64,000 bases of DNA from Kingdonia uniflora (Eukaryota; Streptophyta; Magnoliopsida; Ranunculales; Circaeasteraceae), in assembly GCA_014058105.1 (NCBI GenBank), contig JACGCM010002535.1, positions 3,286,001-3,350,000 on the forward strand, read 5' to 3'. Both the position numbers and the translations under genes were made by a program. Below the pieces are notes generated by a model. The model was not told where the DNA came from. It made no database searches and saw only the letters and a program-made list of their open reading frames with translations. Within the stretch, counting starts at the first letter, position 1, and each line of letters starts with the position of its first letter. Positions 46,100 through 58,085 of the stretch are shown here, in pieces.

Positions 46100-49000
46100 A
46101 ATGTGAGGTACCTGTAACTTTGCCCATCTTTAAAGTAACCATACTTCTAACTTTGTCAAATCGAACTTTTAATGCCAAAAGCTGCTGTACCACGCTGTAT
46201 TTATGCCTTTGCAATCAATGATGTAATTAACCATTGTCATCTCGATACACAAGTAGCTTCGGTATAACACCACAAATTTGTAGCCCTTTCCATGTCACTA
46301 ACATACTTTGCCATCACAAATGAACATAACCCTACAAGCCAGATAAGAAGCACTCCATAGCTATGAGCTATAACCGAGTCTTCTTCGAATACATAATATT
46401 CATTATCAACGTCTCATAGCTCCCACTTCATGAGAAAACTCTGGTCTGATGTAAACAATAACATACATTAGTAAACAAATCATCAATGAGTTTAAATATA
46501 CCTTGATCTATACTCATACTGCATTCCGTAGCCAAATAAATATGTGTCTCAAGTCTAAAGTAACGACAAATGGTGCGCTACCAAATAATACTCCAACCAG
46601 TCTCAATATACTATGTCAATAATAACTTCGGCTTCATGCTCTTCCTGTTGTGCTATACCATATGCCAAGGATTAGCCAAACCATCGGTCCAACCCTTTAT
46701 TGAGATAACTGTTCCCACGATACTTCAATCTCACCCATACTAGAAGTTGCATATGCAACTAACATATCATCCATACTCTAAGAACAGACGATTCATGAGT
46801 TCACAAAACTCGTAATATCAATAATGGTCTTTGTGGTGTTTCCTGAACCCACCAATGATATAAAAATATCTAACATCGAGCCCCATCATTTTGGTGTATA
46901 TCTCGAATACGCATATGAAGCTCTCATGCATGAGCCTCCATAATGCAACTTCACCCAGTAACTATGTATCCATGTAGCTGACTTAAATACCCATCTTCAA
47001 TAAGATCAATCATGAAGAATTTTTCATTCCGTATCAAGAATCACTAAATTTGGAAAAAAAAGTGCCAAAGCCACCACAATATAACTAGCTTTACAACTGG
47101 CGAACGAAAACATCTTGACATAAGCACTTGTTTCTTCTTGAAAGCACTTTACCACAAGTTTCACCTTGAACCACTTGAATAAACTTGTTATCGTTTAACT
47201 TGTAAACCAACTTGTGAAGTGAAGAGTTTTACCATCAGTAATAGGATTACATCCAATGCCCGATATGACGATTGAGATCCCATCTCATCATCATCCATGA
47301 CAAGCTCCTACTTTCCCATGACCTCACCTTGTAAAGCCACCTTGTAGCCATAACCAATACCAGCGAGCCACAAGCAATGTTGAGAGTAATGATAACGCAC
47401 TGTAGGTCTCAAAACCTTGGTTCTTTTTTTCATTATAATCGGAGGAGTATACGGTTCTCGTTGGACCTTTTCAACCAATGGCTCCAACACTCTCTCTGTA
47501 GAGATTTTTACATACTCACATGACCCCGATAAATCTACTTTTTTGGTCCACTAATCCATGTCTTCCCAAAAGACATCATCATTGGATATCACATCAATAA
47601 GTTGGATAATTTTCCGATTCTTCGCATCACAAGATCCGTCACCAAAATCATCACAAACATATCCAATAAACATGTACAAACTAAACATATAATCTAGTAA
47701 TGATCTACTACTATAATAGACAAAAGAAGTATAAATGATTATCTTTTTTTTCGTTCAAGTGATCTTTTATAATAGTCCAAGATCCAATACAGAGCAAGAC
47801 TCTATATCAACCGCCAAAACTACCGAATCTGCCCAAAACTGCTTTGACAGCTCGATGAAACATTTCATACTTTGCGGCCTTTCAGTAATCTCACGGACCA
47901 TACTTTCAGCCATTCCAAATTCTTGTAGTATTATTGGGATAATCTCAAGCCTTTCAATCCTAATAGATATTTTATCTATAACAAACTCATTACAGCAAAA
48001 TTGATCACCGTCACCGTTAGACCCAAGACGTTTCAACGTTGAACCCATCTCAATCCCAACCCAAGCATCCCATCTAGCGAAGACATCAAACCAATCCATT
48101 TCATTCTTCAAGAAATATACACCAAGCTCTCTTGTGGAATCATAAATAAAAACAACAAAACCATGAAATACCCTGTTGGAACTAACTCTAGTCGGTTCCC
48201 ATACATCATCGTATAAGTGGTTCAATCCCATATTCCATTTTCTTCTCTTTCTAGGAAACCCAACTTTCTTTTGCTTCACCAAGAAAACGTCTTTACAAAA
48301 TAATGAATCTATCAATTTTAACTTGTCAAGTGCTATCTTCGAGAACAATGCTTTTATCCAAATGCTCACGTGACCAAGTTTTTTATGCCATACTCTAAAG
48401 TTCACCATCGAAGTAACAACACCAATAATCTCATCATTAGCGTTACACATCCCTAAGAACGCATCTTTTTATTTGTCCCAAGCTAAAATAATAGTATCCT
48501 TCATGATCTCAAAAGAATCATCGCCGAAGGTAGCCAAAAGACCCAAGTCCTATAGTTTGCATGAAAATATATTTCTAGCCATACTAGACACATATTGCAT
48601 CATGTCCTAACTTAATGAATTATCATTCGTTAATGCAATCTGAACATATCCATTATCTACTATGTGATAACAGTCATCATAGCTAGACAATTCGCTTTTA
48701 CATGACGTAATTTCTAATAGAGCATCCAATTCTAACCTTAACATTTTACAAATACCATAAGACAACCACCCTGACTTATCCCGAGTTCCATGAATCACAT
48801 TACATAGTTTATCCCGAATATCGCAAGTCATATCACACAAATCATTTTAAATAGGATTGGAGGCACTATCAAAATTTGTACCTTCCCCGGAGAAAGTCAC
48901 CGAACGTTTCTTTACAGATCTTCTCTTCTTTGTCGATCTTCAATCTTTCTTCTTATGATCAAGTTTACCGCAATTCCAATAAATATCTTGTTGATTGCAA

Positions 49001-49572
49001 TTCCATGCCTTTATGCACCTTTTGCTTCCATTCTCAATATGTGAAACTCTTTTTCCTTTAACTTCAACATCCGAGTAATCACCTGATGTTAACAACAAAG
49101 ATCTAAAATGTATTACGCGAGAATCATTACCAAAGCCTTCTACTAAATTGCTTAAAGTAACCCACTTACGAGAATTTGAAATACTTGTAACACACTTCTG
49201 AGAATTTAAATCACTCGAAGTTGATTCAAATATTTTTGATAGTTTGTCCATAATCTCTAACACGGTACTCACTTTAGGCAATTTAGACAAATTAGAACTT
49301 GAGAGTGTTGAACAAACTTTACCTAGAACATCTTGATCAAGAAGCTCCCACTCCAAACGATCCATATCGGCCGACTTCGTCGAAATCCCTCCTAAAAGAA
49401 AATAACAATCCTCCGCATATAGAAAATCCTCTACTTGCATCTTCCAAATCCTAAAGTTTAATCCATTAAATTCATTAATTTCTAATTTTTCCATATCGGC
49501 CATCGTTCTAATCACATAAGCCATAACCTTGCTATGACACCAGTTATTAGGAATCAGGGTAGTTAATCCCAA
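46100..49572 (-). pseudogene. Copia-3 gag-pol polyprotein, strongly degenerate
   Basis: Gag at 49572-48940 (MADMEKLEINEFNGLNFRIWK) ends in a damaged zinc knuckle, YWNCGKLDHKKKD, with Tyr for the first Cys and a stop after the last listed residue. Protease traces at 48840-48607. Integrase at 48450-47767: WHKKLGHVS, DVWEPTRVSS, and SNGDGDQFCCNEF where SDNGGEYCSNEF is expected, so the second catalytic Asp context is lost; the Glu in GMAESM is kept. A proline/basic linker (QREPYTPP) at 47490-47308. In RT the active-site box reads SMDD instead of YVDD (46777-46766). The remaining RT and RNase H are not readable as one frame. Confidence 0.8.
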
Positions 49573-50167
49573 TCCCTTGCCCTAGAATGATAAATGGGAA
49601 TGCCAATTGAGAATTTAAACGAAAGACTGAACATAATAATTTACCCAGCGGAGGGAAGTGGAAAACCCTTACGGATAAAAAAATCATTCCCCGAATAATC
49701 TACTATGATGATCAAACAGGTTACAACGATCTCTCCAAGCTTCTCAAGTTTTAATGGAGTCTATAAAATTCTAGGTCTCTAGAATTAAACTCACAGAGTA
49801 AAGATTACTTAAACAAATAAACTAAGTCCATTTTATATACTTAGGGAACTAAATACAAGTTGAACGGATCTCGAGGCAAACTCAACTTTCTAGAAAGTAA
49901 ACCTACGTATAGCTCGTTCTAACGAGTCCAAGATCGTTTGAACGACTTTAACGATATTTGGTCCCCAACCTTAGAAAACAACAACTTGTTCGAACGGCTT
50001 CCAAGCTCATTTGAACGACTTTGACGAACCAAGTTCCAAAATGCAAAAAACATATAATCTCGTTCGAACAACTTAGAAGCTCGTTCGAACGACTTCCATT
50101 TTTGTTCGAATAACTTCGACTATTTCTGTTCTTCGACGATTTTACCAATTCGAGTTCACACCCAACA
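49545..50167 (-). repeat. 5' LTR of copia-3
   Basis: Pairs with 45341-45962; palindrome cluster at 49912-50115. Confidence 0.9.
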
Positions 50168-52090
50168 ATATGAGCTCTTATTATACTAGCATTAGGAAGT
50201 TATGCAATTGTGATTTACAGGTGTCGCCAATTAATGTTCAACCTTTAAGGGGAGAAAGTATCAAATAACTTACGACGATGACTGTTATGATAGTGAGATC
50301 CGTCGCTAAGAAACTACAAGATTACGGTTAAATTTTTTATCATATATTTGCATTTTTATATCAGCTTATATGGACTGTAACTCGACCGTAAGACCTCAAT
50401 GGCGCTTGGATCTTCTACATTTTAAACTGAAAATCTAAAATAGTTAATTTTATTGTTTAGATGAGATATGGCATAAGCTATACAATTATGCACAAAATAA
50501 TTAAGATTGACACAAAATAATTACAACTGTACACAAAATACTTGAGCCATCCAAAAGGGATTAACTACAAATCAGGATATATTTCCTTACAAAGCATTCT
50601 CTCTTGACTCTCCATCATCATTGTATGAAAATACTTAGTCCACGCGTACCATTCATCGCTTACCTTAAAAGTAGTATCTTCCCTAAAGTAATACCAGAAC
50701 TGTGATATAGGCAGGAATGGGCAATCTTCTTCATGCCAAAGTATAGCCCTATAGAATACATTCTTTTGTCCCTTCACAAATACATGAAATTAGAAGTCTT
50801 TCACATTACGAGTGTTACACCTTCTCAATGGCATGAACGTGGCGCACCACTCTGTTAAAATGAAAGAAACCCCCATTTTATAGACAATAGCTAGAACATG
50901 TCTAAAATATGGTAGTAACAACCTGCTATCATGTCCTTGATGACCATCTTCTCCCAGCTCGCATAGGGCAACCCATTATTATACACTGCCAACCTTCTCA
51001 AGTAATAAGATATTGGAGTATCTTTGCAAATAGTATGGGCAAATAACCTAATATATTTTCCTTTCACCCTTAATATTGTGTTAACTCCTTTAAGCATTCT
51101 GCCTTAACAGTTTTATAGTTGCCCCATAAAATACATGAGGTGATAACTCAGAATCCATTGTTTCTTCTTTCATGGAGATTCAAACCTTTAGATAAAACTA
51201 TAGTAACACATAGGAACATGTTTTTTTTCCTTGTGAGTTTGCATAGCTTTTCCTATATAAGGTAACTCGTCAAACCCAAACGCCTTTAATTGTTTCTCTA
51301 AAGTTTATTTGCCATTTTTCTTTTTTCTTGCCTTTTACCTTTGTTGGAGCTATATTTGCCTTTGTAAGAGCTACATTTGCCTTAGTAGGAGGTACATTTG
51401 CTTAAGTAGGAGGTACATTTGCTATGGTAGGAGGTACCTTTATTTGGGCAGTGGCTACCTTTGACTTGGTAGTACCTACCTTTGCCTTGATAGCGCCTAT
51501 ATTTCCTTGCGTTGTCTGAGTCTGAATATCTTTATAATTAGGTTGAGCTACAAAGCTAACCCATTTTTCCTATTTTTCTTATGTTTGAGCCATTTTTTTA
51601 GTACTTAAGACTTCTTCACTACGCCTAAATTTCTTTAACGGCCTAACTGTATTACTTCTTGAGTAATCCATTTTTCTCTTCATCGTATTACCGTGCCCTT
51701 CCGGGGTCACTTCAGATGGTTGGGTATCAATATGATCTCGGAGGGTTAGGCTCTTTAAATGACTGAGTACTTGAAGATGGTGCATCATCAACCTCCTTTT
51801 TTGTGTCTCCATCCAAGAGTTTGGATACCTGAAGAATCGTACTTTTCATCGTCGGTGGCGCGCTCGTGAACTTATTTATGCTTTTCTTTAATAGCTCTGA
51901 AGCTGCCACCATGGTACTTTGCTGCAATCACATAATACCCAACATTAACAACCACCAAGTGTGTTAATTTATTATTTATTAACATAAGGTTTAATATAAA
52001 TAATAAATGGTAGTACTTCTATTAAGGTCCTCAACATCACTGTTACCGTAATCACCATCTCTATCAGAACTCGGCGGATTGCTAATGTCG
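50168..52090 (-). pseudogene. Unidentified minus-strand gene relic
   Basis: Minus-strand pieces from 52090 (PPSSDRDGDYGNSDVEDL), 51927-51727 (MQQSTMVAASELLKKSIN...DDAPSSSTQS), a repeat-rich part at 51510-51318, 51097-50891 (MLKGVNTILRVKGKYIRLFAH) and 50777-50565 (MKGQKNVFYRAILWHEEDCPF). The acidic, Ser/Asp-rich start resembles the relic at 37510-39343 and both are flanked by TACGG/CCGTA-rich DNA (here 50270-50400), so they may come from related transposons. No domain was recognised. Confidence 0.35.
51318..51510. repeat. Degenerate 24-bp tandem repeat encoding an 8-residue unit
   Basis: About eight units; on the minus strand they read VPPT(K/I)AN, VALTKAN, IAPTKVK, VGTTKSK, VATAQIK and IGAIKAK. 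One unit carries a stop. The phase is kept at 24 bp, so the array arose in a coding sequence. Confidence 0.75.
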
Positions 52091-53005
52091 TTTGGCTCAT
52101 CAGTATCTATCATCGGGATTAGTCGAGGGTGGGATCATTGCGTGTATCAATCATCATACCCTTCAATGCACTCCCAATCCCAAGTTAACAACTCTCGCCT
52201 ATCAGTCATTTTAATAATTGCCCATCATTTCCAGTCAACAACTTCCTATTTAACTTTATACCTCTTCGAACTATCAAATCTCTCAGCGAGTTTCGACTTC
52301 AATCATAGCTGAGGAATGCATTATACTAAACTCATTTGCCTCAGTACCCTCATTGGGTCATATGCTTTAATAACATTAAAACTGCGTATTAACCCTTGGT
52401 ACAAAGTCACCTTATAAAAGTGTTGGAGTATATTTTGAGTATCAGGCCACAATAAGAACTTCACATGAGAGAGAAAATTTTATCACAAATTATCAGAGAA
52501 ATGTGTAAGTACTAAGAAAAAGTAAGCAACCCATACGGTAAATTTATGAGTTTTTTTTACTACAGTTCCACCTAAAGACTGAATATTTTCCTTTACTCCC
52601 CAAGTTATTTAAAAATGCAGTTTTGGTCCCCAAATTGCCTCTGGCCATAGTTCAACCTTCGTTGAACTCAAATTTTGAAATGAACTGACCCTCACATGGG
52701 TTGCACGTGATTTCCTATAATAGGTGAACAAGTTGTCTTCCGGTCATTTCTTCTTCAAAATTGTCTCAAACAAAAAATTATTCTTGGAGGGAAAAATTTA
52801 GAAAAATTTGTATCTTCAGCAACTATAATTTTTTTGAAAACTATAGTGTAACAATCTAATACCTGATCCTGCCAAGCCTTTGATCACAATGTAAGTTTCT
52901 CCCTCTCCCTTTTTCTTTCTTTCTTTCTTTTTGAATAGGTATAATTTATAAATCTCTCTCTAATATCTATTGATTTGGTTTTCCCATTTTGAAACTTAAA
53001 AGAAT
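52091..53005. other. Spacer with repeat-like composition
   Basis: No coding relic seen. 52570-52760 (words like GGTCCCCAAATTG) looks like a short dispersed repeat but was not assigned. Confidence 0.35.
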
Positions 53006-53430
53006 CACTAGGCCAAAACGAGTAAAAAATGATGGGGCAGGTCAGTCGTTATTTTGCTAAAGTGACCTCCATTTTAGTCGAAAAAGCGTCGTTTTTTTTG
53101 TAGTAGTTTTATGTTTTTGACTTGAAATGCGTCGTAATATTATGACTGTAAACTACGTCATAATATATGTCATTTTTAGTTAAAATTGTGACACATTTAT
53201 GAGTCGTTTTATACGTCGCAAAAAATATACACAAATATCAGTCGTTATTTTCGTCGTATTTGTTCCATTTTCTGATTTATTTATCCGTTGTTTTATGCAT
53301 CGCAATTTTACGATACCAAAATTGCCTAATTTGTTATAATTCTAAAAAATTTCGACATGCAAACTAGTCGTGCTATCTGTTACACATAAACGTCGACGTA
53401 TTAAACACAATTATTAATGATGATTATAGT
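53006..53430 (+). mobile_element. CACTA-like terminus with GTCGT/CGTCG subterminal repeats
   Basis: Starts CACTAGGCCAAAACGAG (53006) and continues with at least nine GTCGT, CGTCG or GTCGC words through 53400, the composition of CACTA (En/Spm) subterminal regions in plants. TTTTTTTGTAGTAG near 53100 could be an opposing decayed end of a short derivative. No transposase and no matching far end were found. Confidence 0.5.
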
Positions 53431-55373
53431 CACTTCTCGCAATTATAAATTTCAAAATTTTATTAAATATTATTAGTTTATTTAAAGAGTTTTTTTACAA
53501 TTAGAACTCGATGGATTTGAACCATCATTGTCTCAAGTTTATGAGAGCTCTTGCCATTTAGAGCTTATAGTTCTATCAATAAAGATGCCTAAAAATACAA
53601 TGTGTATAATAGTAGCAATTGTGGGGTTATATTATTAAGGGAAATAAGTTACAATATATTCATTTGTGTCTATGTTAAAAGATGACTTGCAATTTAAATA
53701 AAAGGAATCTGCGACTCGAAAGTATACAATGACCCCTAACCAATTTCCGAATCCCGCAGAGCCCTCAGAGCTAAAGAATCTAAGACTTGCTAGTATACAA
53801 GAAGGAAAATACTTAAACCCATGCAGGCTAACAGTACAAGGAATCCACGAACGTGAAAGCTTCAAACAAAACATGCTCTGGGTGAGATAAAACCGACAAC
53901 CCAAGTAAAGTAACCCTTAAAGGAAAGTAACCAGAGACCGATGATATCAAAAACAAAACCCTTCTCTGGAATCCCTTGTTGATAACCGAGTACGCCATCC
54001 GTCTTCCCAGCCATAACAAATATACAATTAAGAGTACGGCGAAAATTCTAAAGAGAATCGTACTTAACAAAGGGTAGGAGCAAGGGCTATATTATCAATA
54101 TCATTTTCAATCTTAAAAGCCGACCTAGTGAAATAATGCGGCATCTTCCATGAATAACTATTCATTATGTAGGCATTAATTACCATTATCTATATACATG
54201 GTGTAATTATCTTGGGTAGGGTATAAATATAGTAGAAATGTAAGGAGAAAGCCTTCATTGCTTTTCTCGCTCTTTTTAAAAAACTGATATCTTTTGGGGA
54301 GATAACCAAGTGCAACTCAGGATAGTCAGTCAACAAATAAAATAAATTATATCTTAATGGAAGTTCTCACAATATCCTTCAAAATGAATTAGTAGTCAGA
54401 TTCCTCACTATAGACATGATGGAGCCCATTGCTTCCAACTTCAGTATCAGACAACTCCAAAATTTTCAAGTGTTTAAGGCCTGAGCTTCGAAAATACAAC
54501 ATTAAATATGTAAATATCAGTACCACAACCAACTGAAAGAAATAAAGCTTTACTATAAAGACAATTACTGCTACTCTTCGACTAGGCTTACAAGGACAAA
54601 CTAAATTTATGAATTGGGAAAACTATATACTTCCACTATTCTACATTATACAAATATGCAATTAATAAAAAGGAGTGGGTATGAAATGGTAACCTACCAT
54701 GTTAATCATCCCTTCATCGCCAATCTTACATGAATCCAAGTTCAAGCTCTCCAAACTTGTTAACATTGAAAAATTTATTATTGTTTACATGTTTAGTTTT
54801 ATTTTTCATTTTTTAAAAGAAATATATATATAGAGAGAGATAGGAAAGGAGAACACCTTTAAGGTGTACCGAACATGTACCTTTAGGATCAGAAACATCA
54901 CAAGAGAAGCATCACAATAAGAATGTCTCACATAGAAATGTTATGAGTTCTTGTTACAGCTTCGCACCTCTGGCTTGTGCACCTCTAGCTTCATACTTTT
55001 GACTGTACAAATTTGGTACTACTGTAACAGATAAACAGAATAGCATGGTCAATAGATTTGGTACCACTGTACAGATATACAGAATAACATTCTAGGCAGA
55101 TAGTACAGCTAAACAGATAAACAAATGGTCAAAGCATAAATAGATGGGCAACGTATAAACAGATTGACAAAGCATTAGTATACCACTTTATAGTATTCCC
55201 CAAACCTTAAAGAAAAATAACAATGACTCTTAGTACATGCAATATCAAGAATAACAATGTTAGTTGTTTTCTTCATCCACTGTATAATGGCCAAATTCCG
55301 TAAGCTCAAAATGATTTAGAATTTTCTATCATACCAGTGAACCTGCAATAATATTCTAATGGAAAGTAAGAAA
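53431..55373. other. Spacer; overlapping minus-strand open frames of unknown nature
   Basis: Minus-strand frames 54070-53828 (MLSTILFRIFAVLLIVYLLW) and 53904-53635 overlap in different phases, as in a frameshifted relic, but match nothing I know. The rest, including a short AT/GA tract at 54822-54840, is featureless. Confidence 0.3.
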
Positions 55374-56090
55374 TGACACAGGTGATTTTAGCATGGAAAA
55401 CCTCTGAATAGGTAAAAAACTACGACCTCGAGTGAAGAATTTTTGTAAAAGTATCTTTATTGCTTGAGGCGGATATCTTATTACAAGTGATCTCTTGATA
55501 TAGAAATGCCTAAACCTTGTAACTAAGAAGTTTGAATATTACTGAGAATCTAGAATAAGTAGTTTCTTGACGATCTCTTGTGTAATTTTTTTGGGTCCTT
55601 GTCTCTTTTAGAACTTTTCCTTTATATAGGCCTTCTTTGTAGCTCTTCATCATGCTGGAGCACATTTTCCAAACAATGTGGTTAGTGGCGGTTGATGAGT
55701 TTGTAAGAGACATGTGCCTTTGACTTGATAAGGCTCTTTAGGTTAAGTTCGGCCCACGTTCTTAACCAGTTCCTGGGGTAGGTTGGAATGCTGACTGGGG
55801 AAGTTATGTTAAAAATGCGTGAGCCTAAGATGAAGGTGATTCGAACTGGTGATAACTCAACTTTAGGTGAGATCGCTTTGATTGTGTGGAAGTTACGCGG
55901 GTTATAGGGAAATGACGTGTATTTAATGAGGATATGGATGCTGATGTATGTAACAGTTATGATTTTGAAAAGTTGTGTCTATAATGAATGATGACGCTTG
56001 GTGAAACATACCTGTACAATAAATGTAGGGTTATATAAATAGTACCTGTATCGAATCCTTGAAGCAGAGTACGTTTGTAATTTGCCAAAT
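55374..56090 (-). repeat. Probable 3' LTR of the gypsy element
   Basis: On minus: a TATA box CCTATATAAAGG (near 55625), a poly(A) signal AATAAAG (near 55465) and an end GGTTTTCCATGCTAAAATCACCTGTGTCA at 55374 that has the style of gypsy LTR ends. The inner boundary is uncertain. A plus-strand TATA-like GGTTATATAAATAG (near 56030) could drive the antisense genes. Confidence 0.45.
56030..56045 (+). promoter_or_regulatory. TATA-like box facing the antisense genes
   Basis: GGTTATATAAATAG lies 65-70 bp before the ATG at 56108. It is a plausible core promoter for plus-strand transcription within the gypsy element. Confidence 0.35.
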
Positions 56091-56107
56091 TCTCTGAAAT
56101 ATTAAAA

Positions 56108-56401
56108 ATGGTAAAGATACGGAGGATGGTCCTTGAAGAGAGGATTGCGTCTAAAATACAGTGGTTGAAGTTGAAATACTTTGGTGACCAGTCCTTGGAG
56201 ATGTCGATACCCGCACCTATTCCTTCGACTAATCAAGGCATATCAGAAGACAAAGCGGATAAAGCTGAGAAAGAATTCTACTGTAAGTGGAGGTTTCATG
56301 TTATCATTTTAACAGGCGAGGAACGTTGGGCTTTTCTCTGTACTCTTGCGGAGGACAAGGTTGGGGCTTCATATGAAGGGATAGGCATAACTGTAGGGTA
56401 G
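56108..56401 (+). CDS. Antisense open frame 1 of the gypsy element, unknown protein
   Basis: 97 codons, MVKIRRMVLEERIASKIQWL, rich in charged residues; contains EERWAFLCTLAEDKVGAS. Not recognised. It follows a TATA-like box and may be an upstream exon of the antisense gene or a separate small one. Confidence 0.35.
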   Translation: MVKIRRMVLEERIASKIQWLKLKYFGDQSLEMSIPAPIPSTNQGISEDKADKAEKEFYCKWRFHVIILTGEERWAFLCTLAEDKVGASYEGIGITVG

Positions 56402-57376
56402 TTATGCAAATTTCTTGAATTACAATGGATTCCAAGGCCAGACCCTCTTCATCTCTACCAACTCTTAAGGAGTGGTTGTTATAGGAAAGGTGGTGACGGC
56501 AGTGGAGGAGTAAGATGAGAAGTGGGAGTCTACTTCTACATTTCCATTACATCTTGGTGCTCAGAAGACCTTCAGTTTGAAGAGTTGGTGCCAACACTGA
56601 GTCTACTGCTTGCATAATTTCCATTTGAAGTTTGACTGGAGTTCGACCAAACTCATGTGAGGGAAGCTTTGCATTGTCTCCAATTTCTACTTTGCATCAG
56701 GGTGAAAGATTACTGAAGTAGGACGAACTGAAGGATTTGATGTGTCGGAGTGCCTGAATGACCTGTTACTTGCAAAAGCACTAAAAAACTTGTTATTTAT
56801 AAAATACCTAAAGTTAGGTTCTGGACAGATTAGGCCTTTGTAATATACCTGAGATCGATTACTGAAAGACTTATTATCTATAAAATCAAGTATAATTTTA
56901 TTTACATGAATAAAATTTGTCAGCCAATTACTTGTGCTTATATAGATAGAAAATGGGTCGTAGAATCGAACTGAAATGCTTGAAGGATGTATGAAGCGAA
57001 TGGAAGTTCATGTGTACTTACAATATTGTTATTGTAATATTCGAACTGAGATAAATATGTACAAACATTTATGTTGCGATGTAAGTATGATATGCCTGCG
57101 TGTTGGAAATGTGGGAGATAAAAATTGTAGGAAATCTGTAATGCAAAAATTTGAACTAATAGAGGTCGATAGAAGAATAAATCTTGAAAGAATAAGCTCG
57201 ACTTGAAAAATAATGTAGCGTATGAGTTCAAGGGAGGGGATAAGTTTAAATAGTCTATCTCAAGATTTTTGGGTTTCTATTACGAGATAAAATGTCAAAA
57301 TCACATTTTGAGGGGAATGTGTTGTACAAATGTATAAATAAGGGTAGAATTTATTTAGGAATAGGAAGAAGAGATT

Positions 57377-57715
57377 ATGATGGTGCAGACTCGATCTCGG
57401 AGAAGTCGTTATGCCGCTGATGGACGATTGGCCATAAAGATCGCTGAAGTGCGGGAGAGGATTTTTGGATTGTTTGGTTATGATACTGAGTTACCAGTGA
57501 GGGAGTGTCAGCTTAAAAGATTGGATGTAAGGGGTAGGGAACTTGAGTATGCCCGGTATTTCTATGAGGTATGGCTTTGTGAATCGGTATTGGATCCTAC
57601 AGATTGAGAAGAGATGATCTGATTGATTGTTGAGTTAGAGATCGAATTTGAAGATGGGATGATCGATGGAGGAGATCTGATCGGATGTGGTTGCCCAGGC
57701 CATCAAGGCTATTTT
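57377..57715 (+). pseudogene. Antisense open frame 2 of the gypsy element, unknown protein
   Basis: MMVQTRSRRSRYAADGRL...LPVRECQLKRLDVRGRELE, with a predicted helical, Arg/Glu-rich middle. The frame is open to 57607 (DPTD) and continues in the same phase past stops as LIVELEIEFEDGMIDGGDLIG. That suggests a longer ancestral protein. Unknown function. Confidence 0.4.
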
Positions 57716-58085
57716 AGATGAAATTATATGTAAAGTGTTATCATAAATAAATGTAAGGTCCATGAATTTAACAGAAAAGTTAGAAGTCAATTTGATCCTC
57801 TATAGTTGCAAATTCCGCTTGAGACTATTTTGACAAACAAATTTTGAATAACTTTTAAAATTTTGTTAGCTTTGAAAATGACGTCACTAGTACTATAAGT
57901 ATAAGGAACAATTACATAAAAAATACAGGAGCTTATAGTTTTGTTTTATATGTAAAGATGTTAAAATCTGATATCGTGGAGTATGAGTCATCATGAGTGT
58001 GGGAAGGTTAGATAAAGATATGGATGCAGATGATAAAAATAGATTATAATATGAGGGCAAGGGTAATGATGGAAAGACAGCTTTA

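Larger units (their letters stand above)
45341..50167 (-). mobile_element. Ty1-copia retrotransposon, decayed full-length (copia-3)
   Basis: LTRs at 45341-45962 and 49545-50167 (about 622 bp, TGTTAGGAATTAGG...CACACCCAACA; the right copy starts TA). Flanks GTATG and ATATG match at 4 of 5. On the minus strand TGGTGTCATAGC (49531-49542) is a mutated primer-binding site and AAGTGGGAGAT (45963-45973) a polypurine tract. The interior keeps gag, protease, integrase and RT traces. It differs from copia-1 and copia-2 in sequence. Confidence 0.92.
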
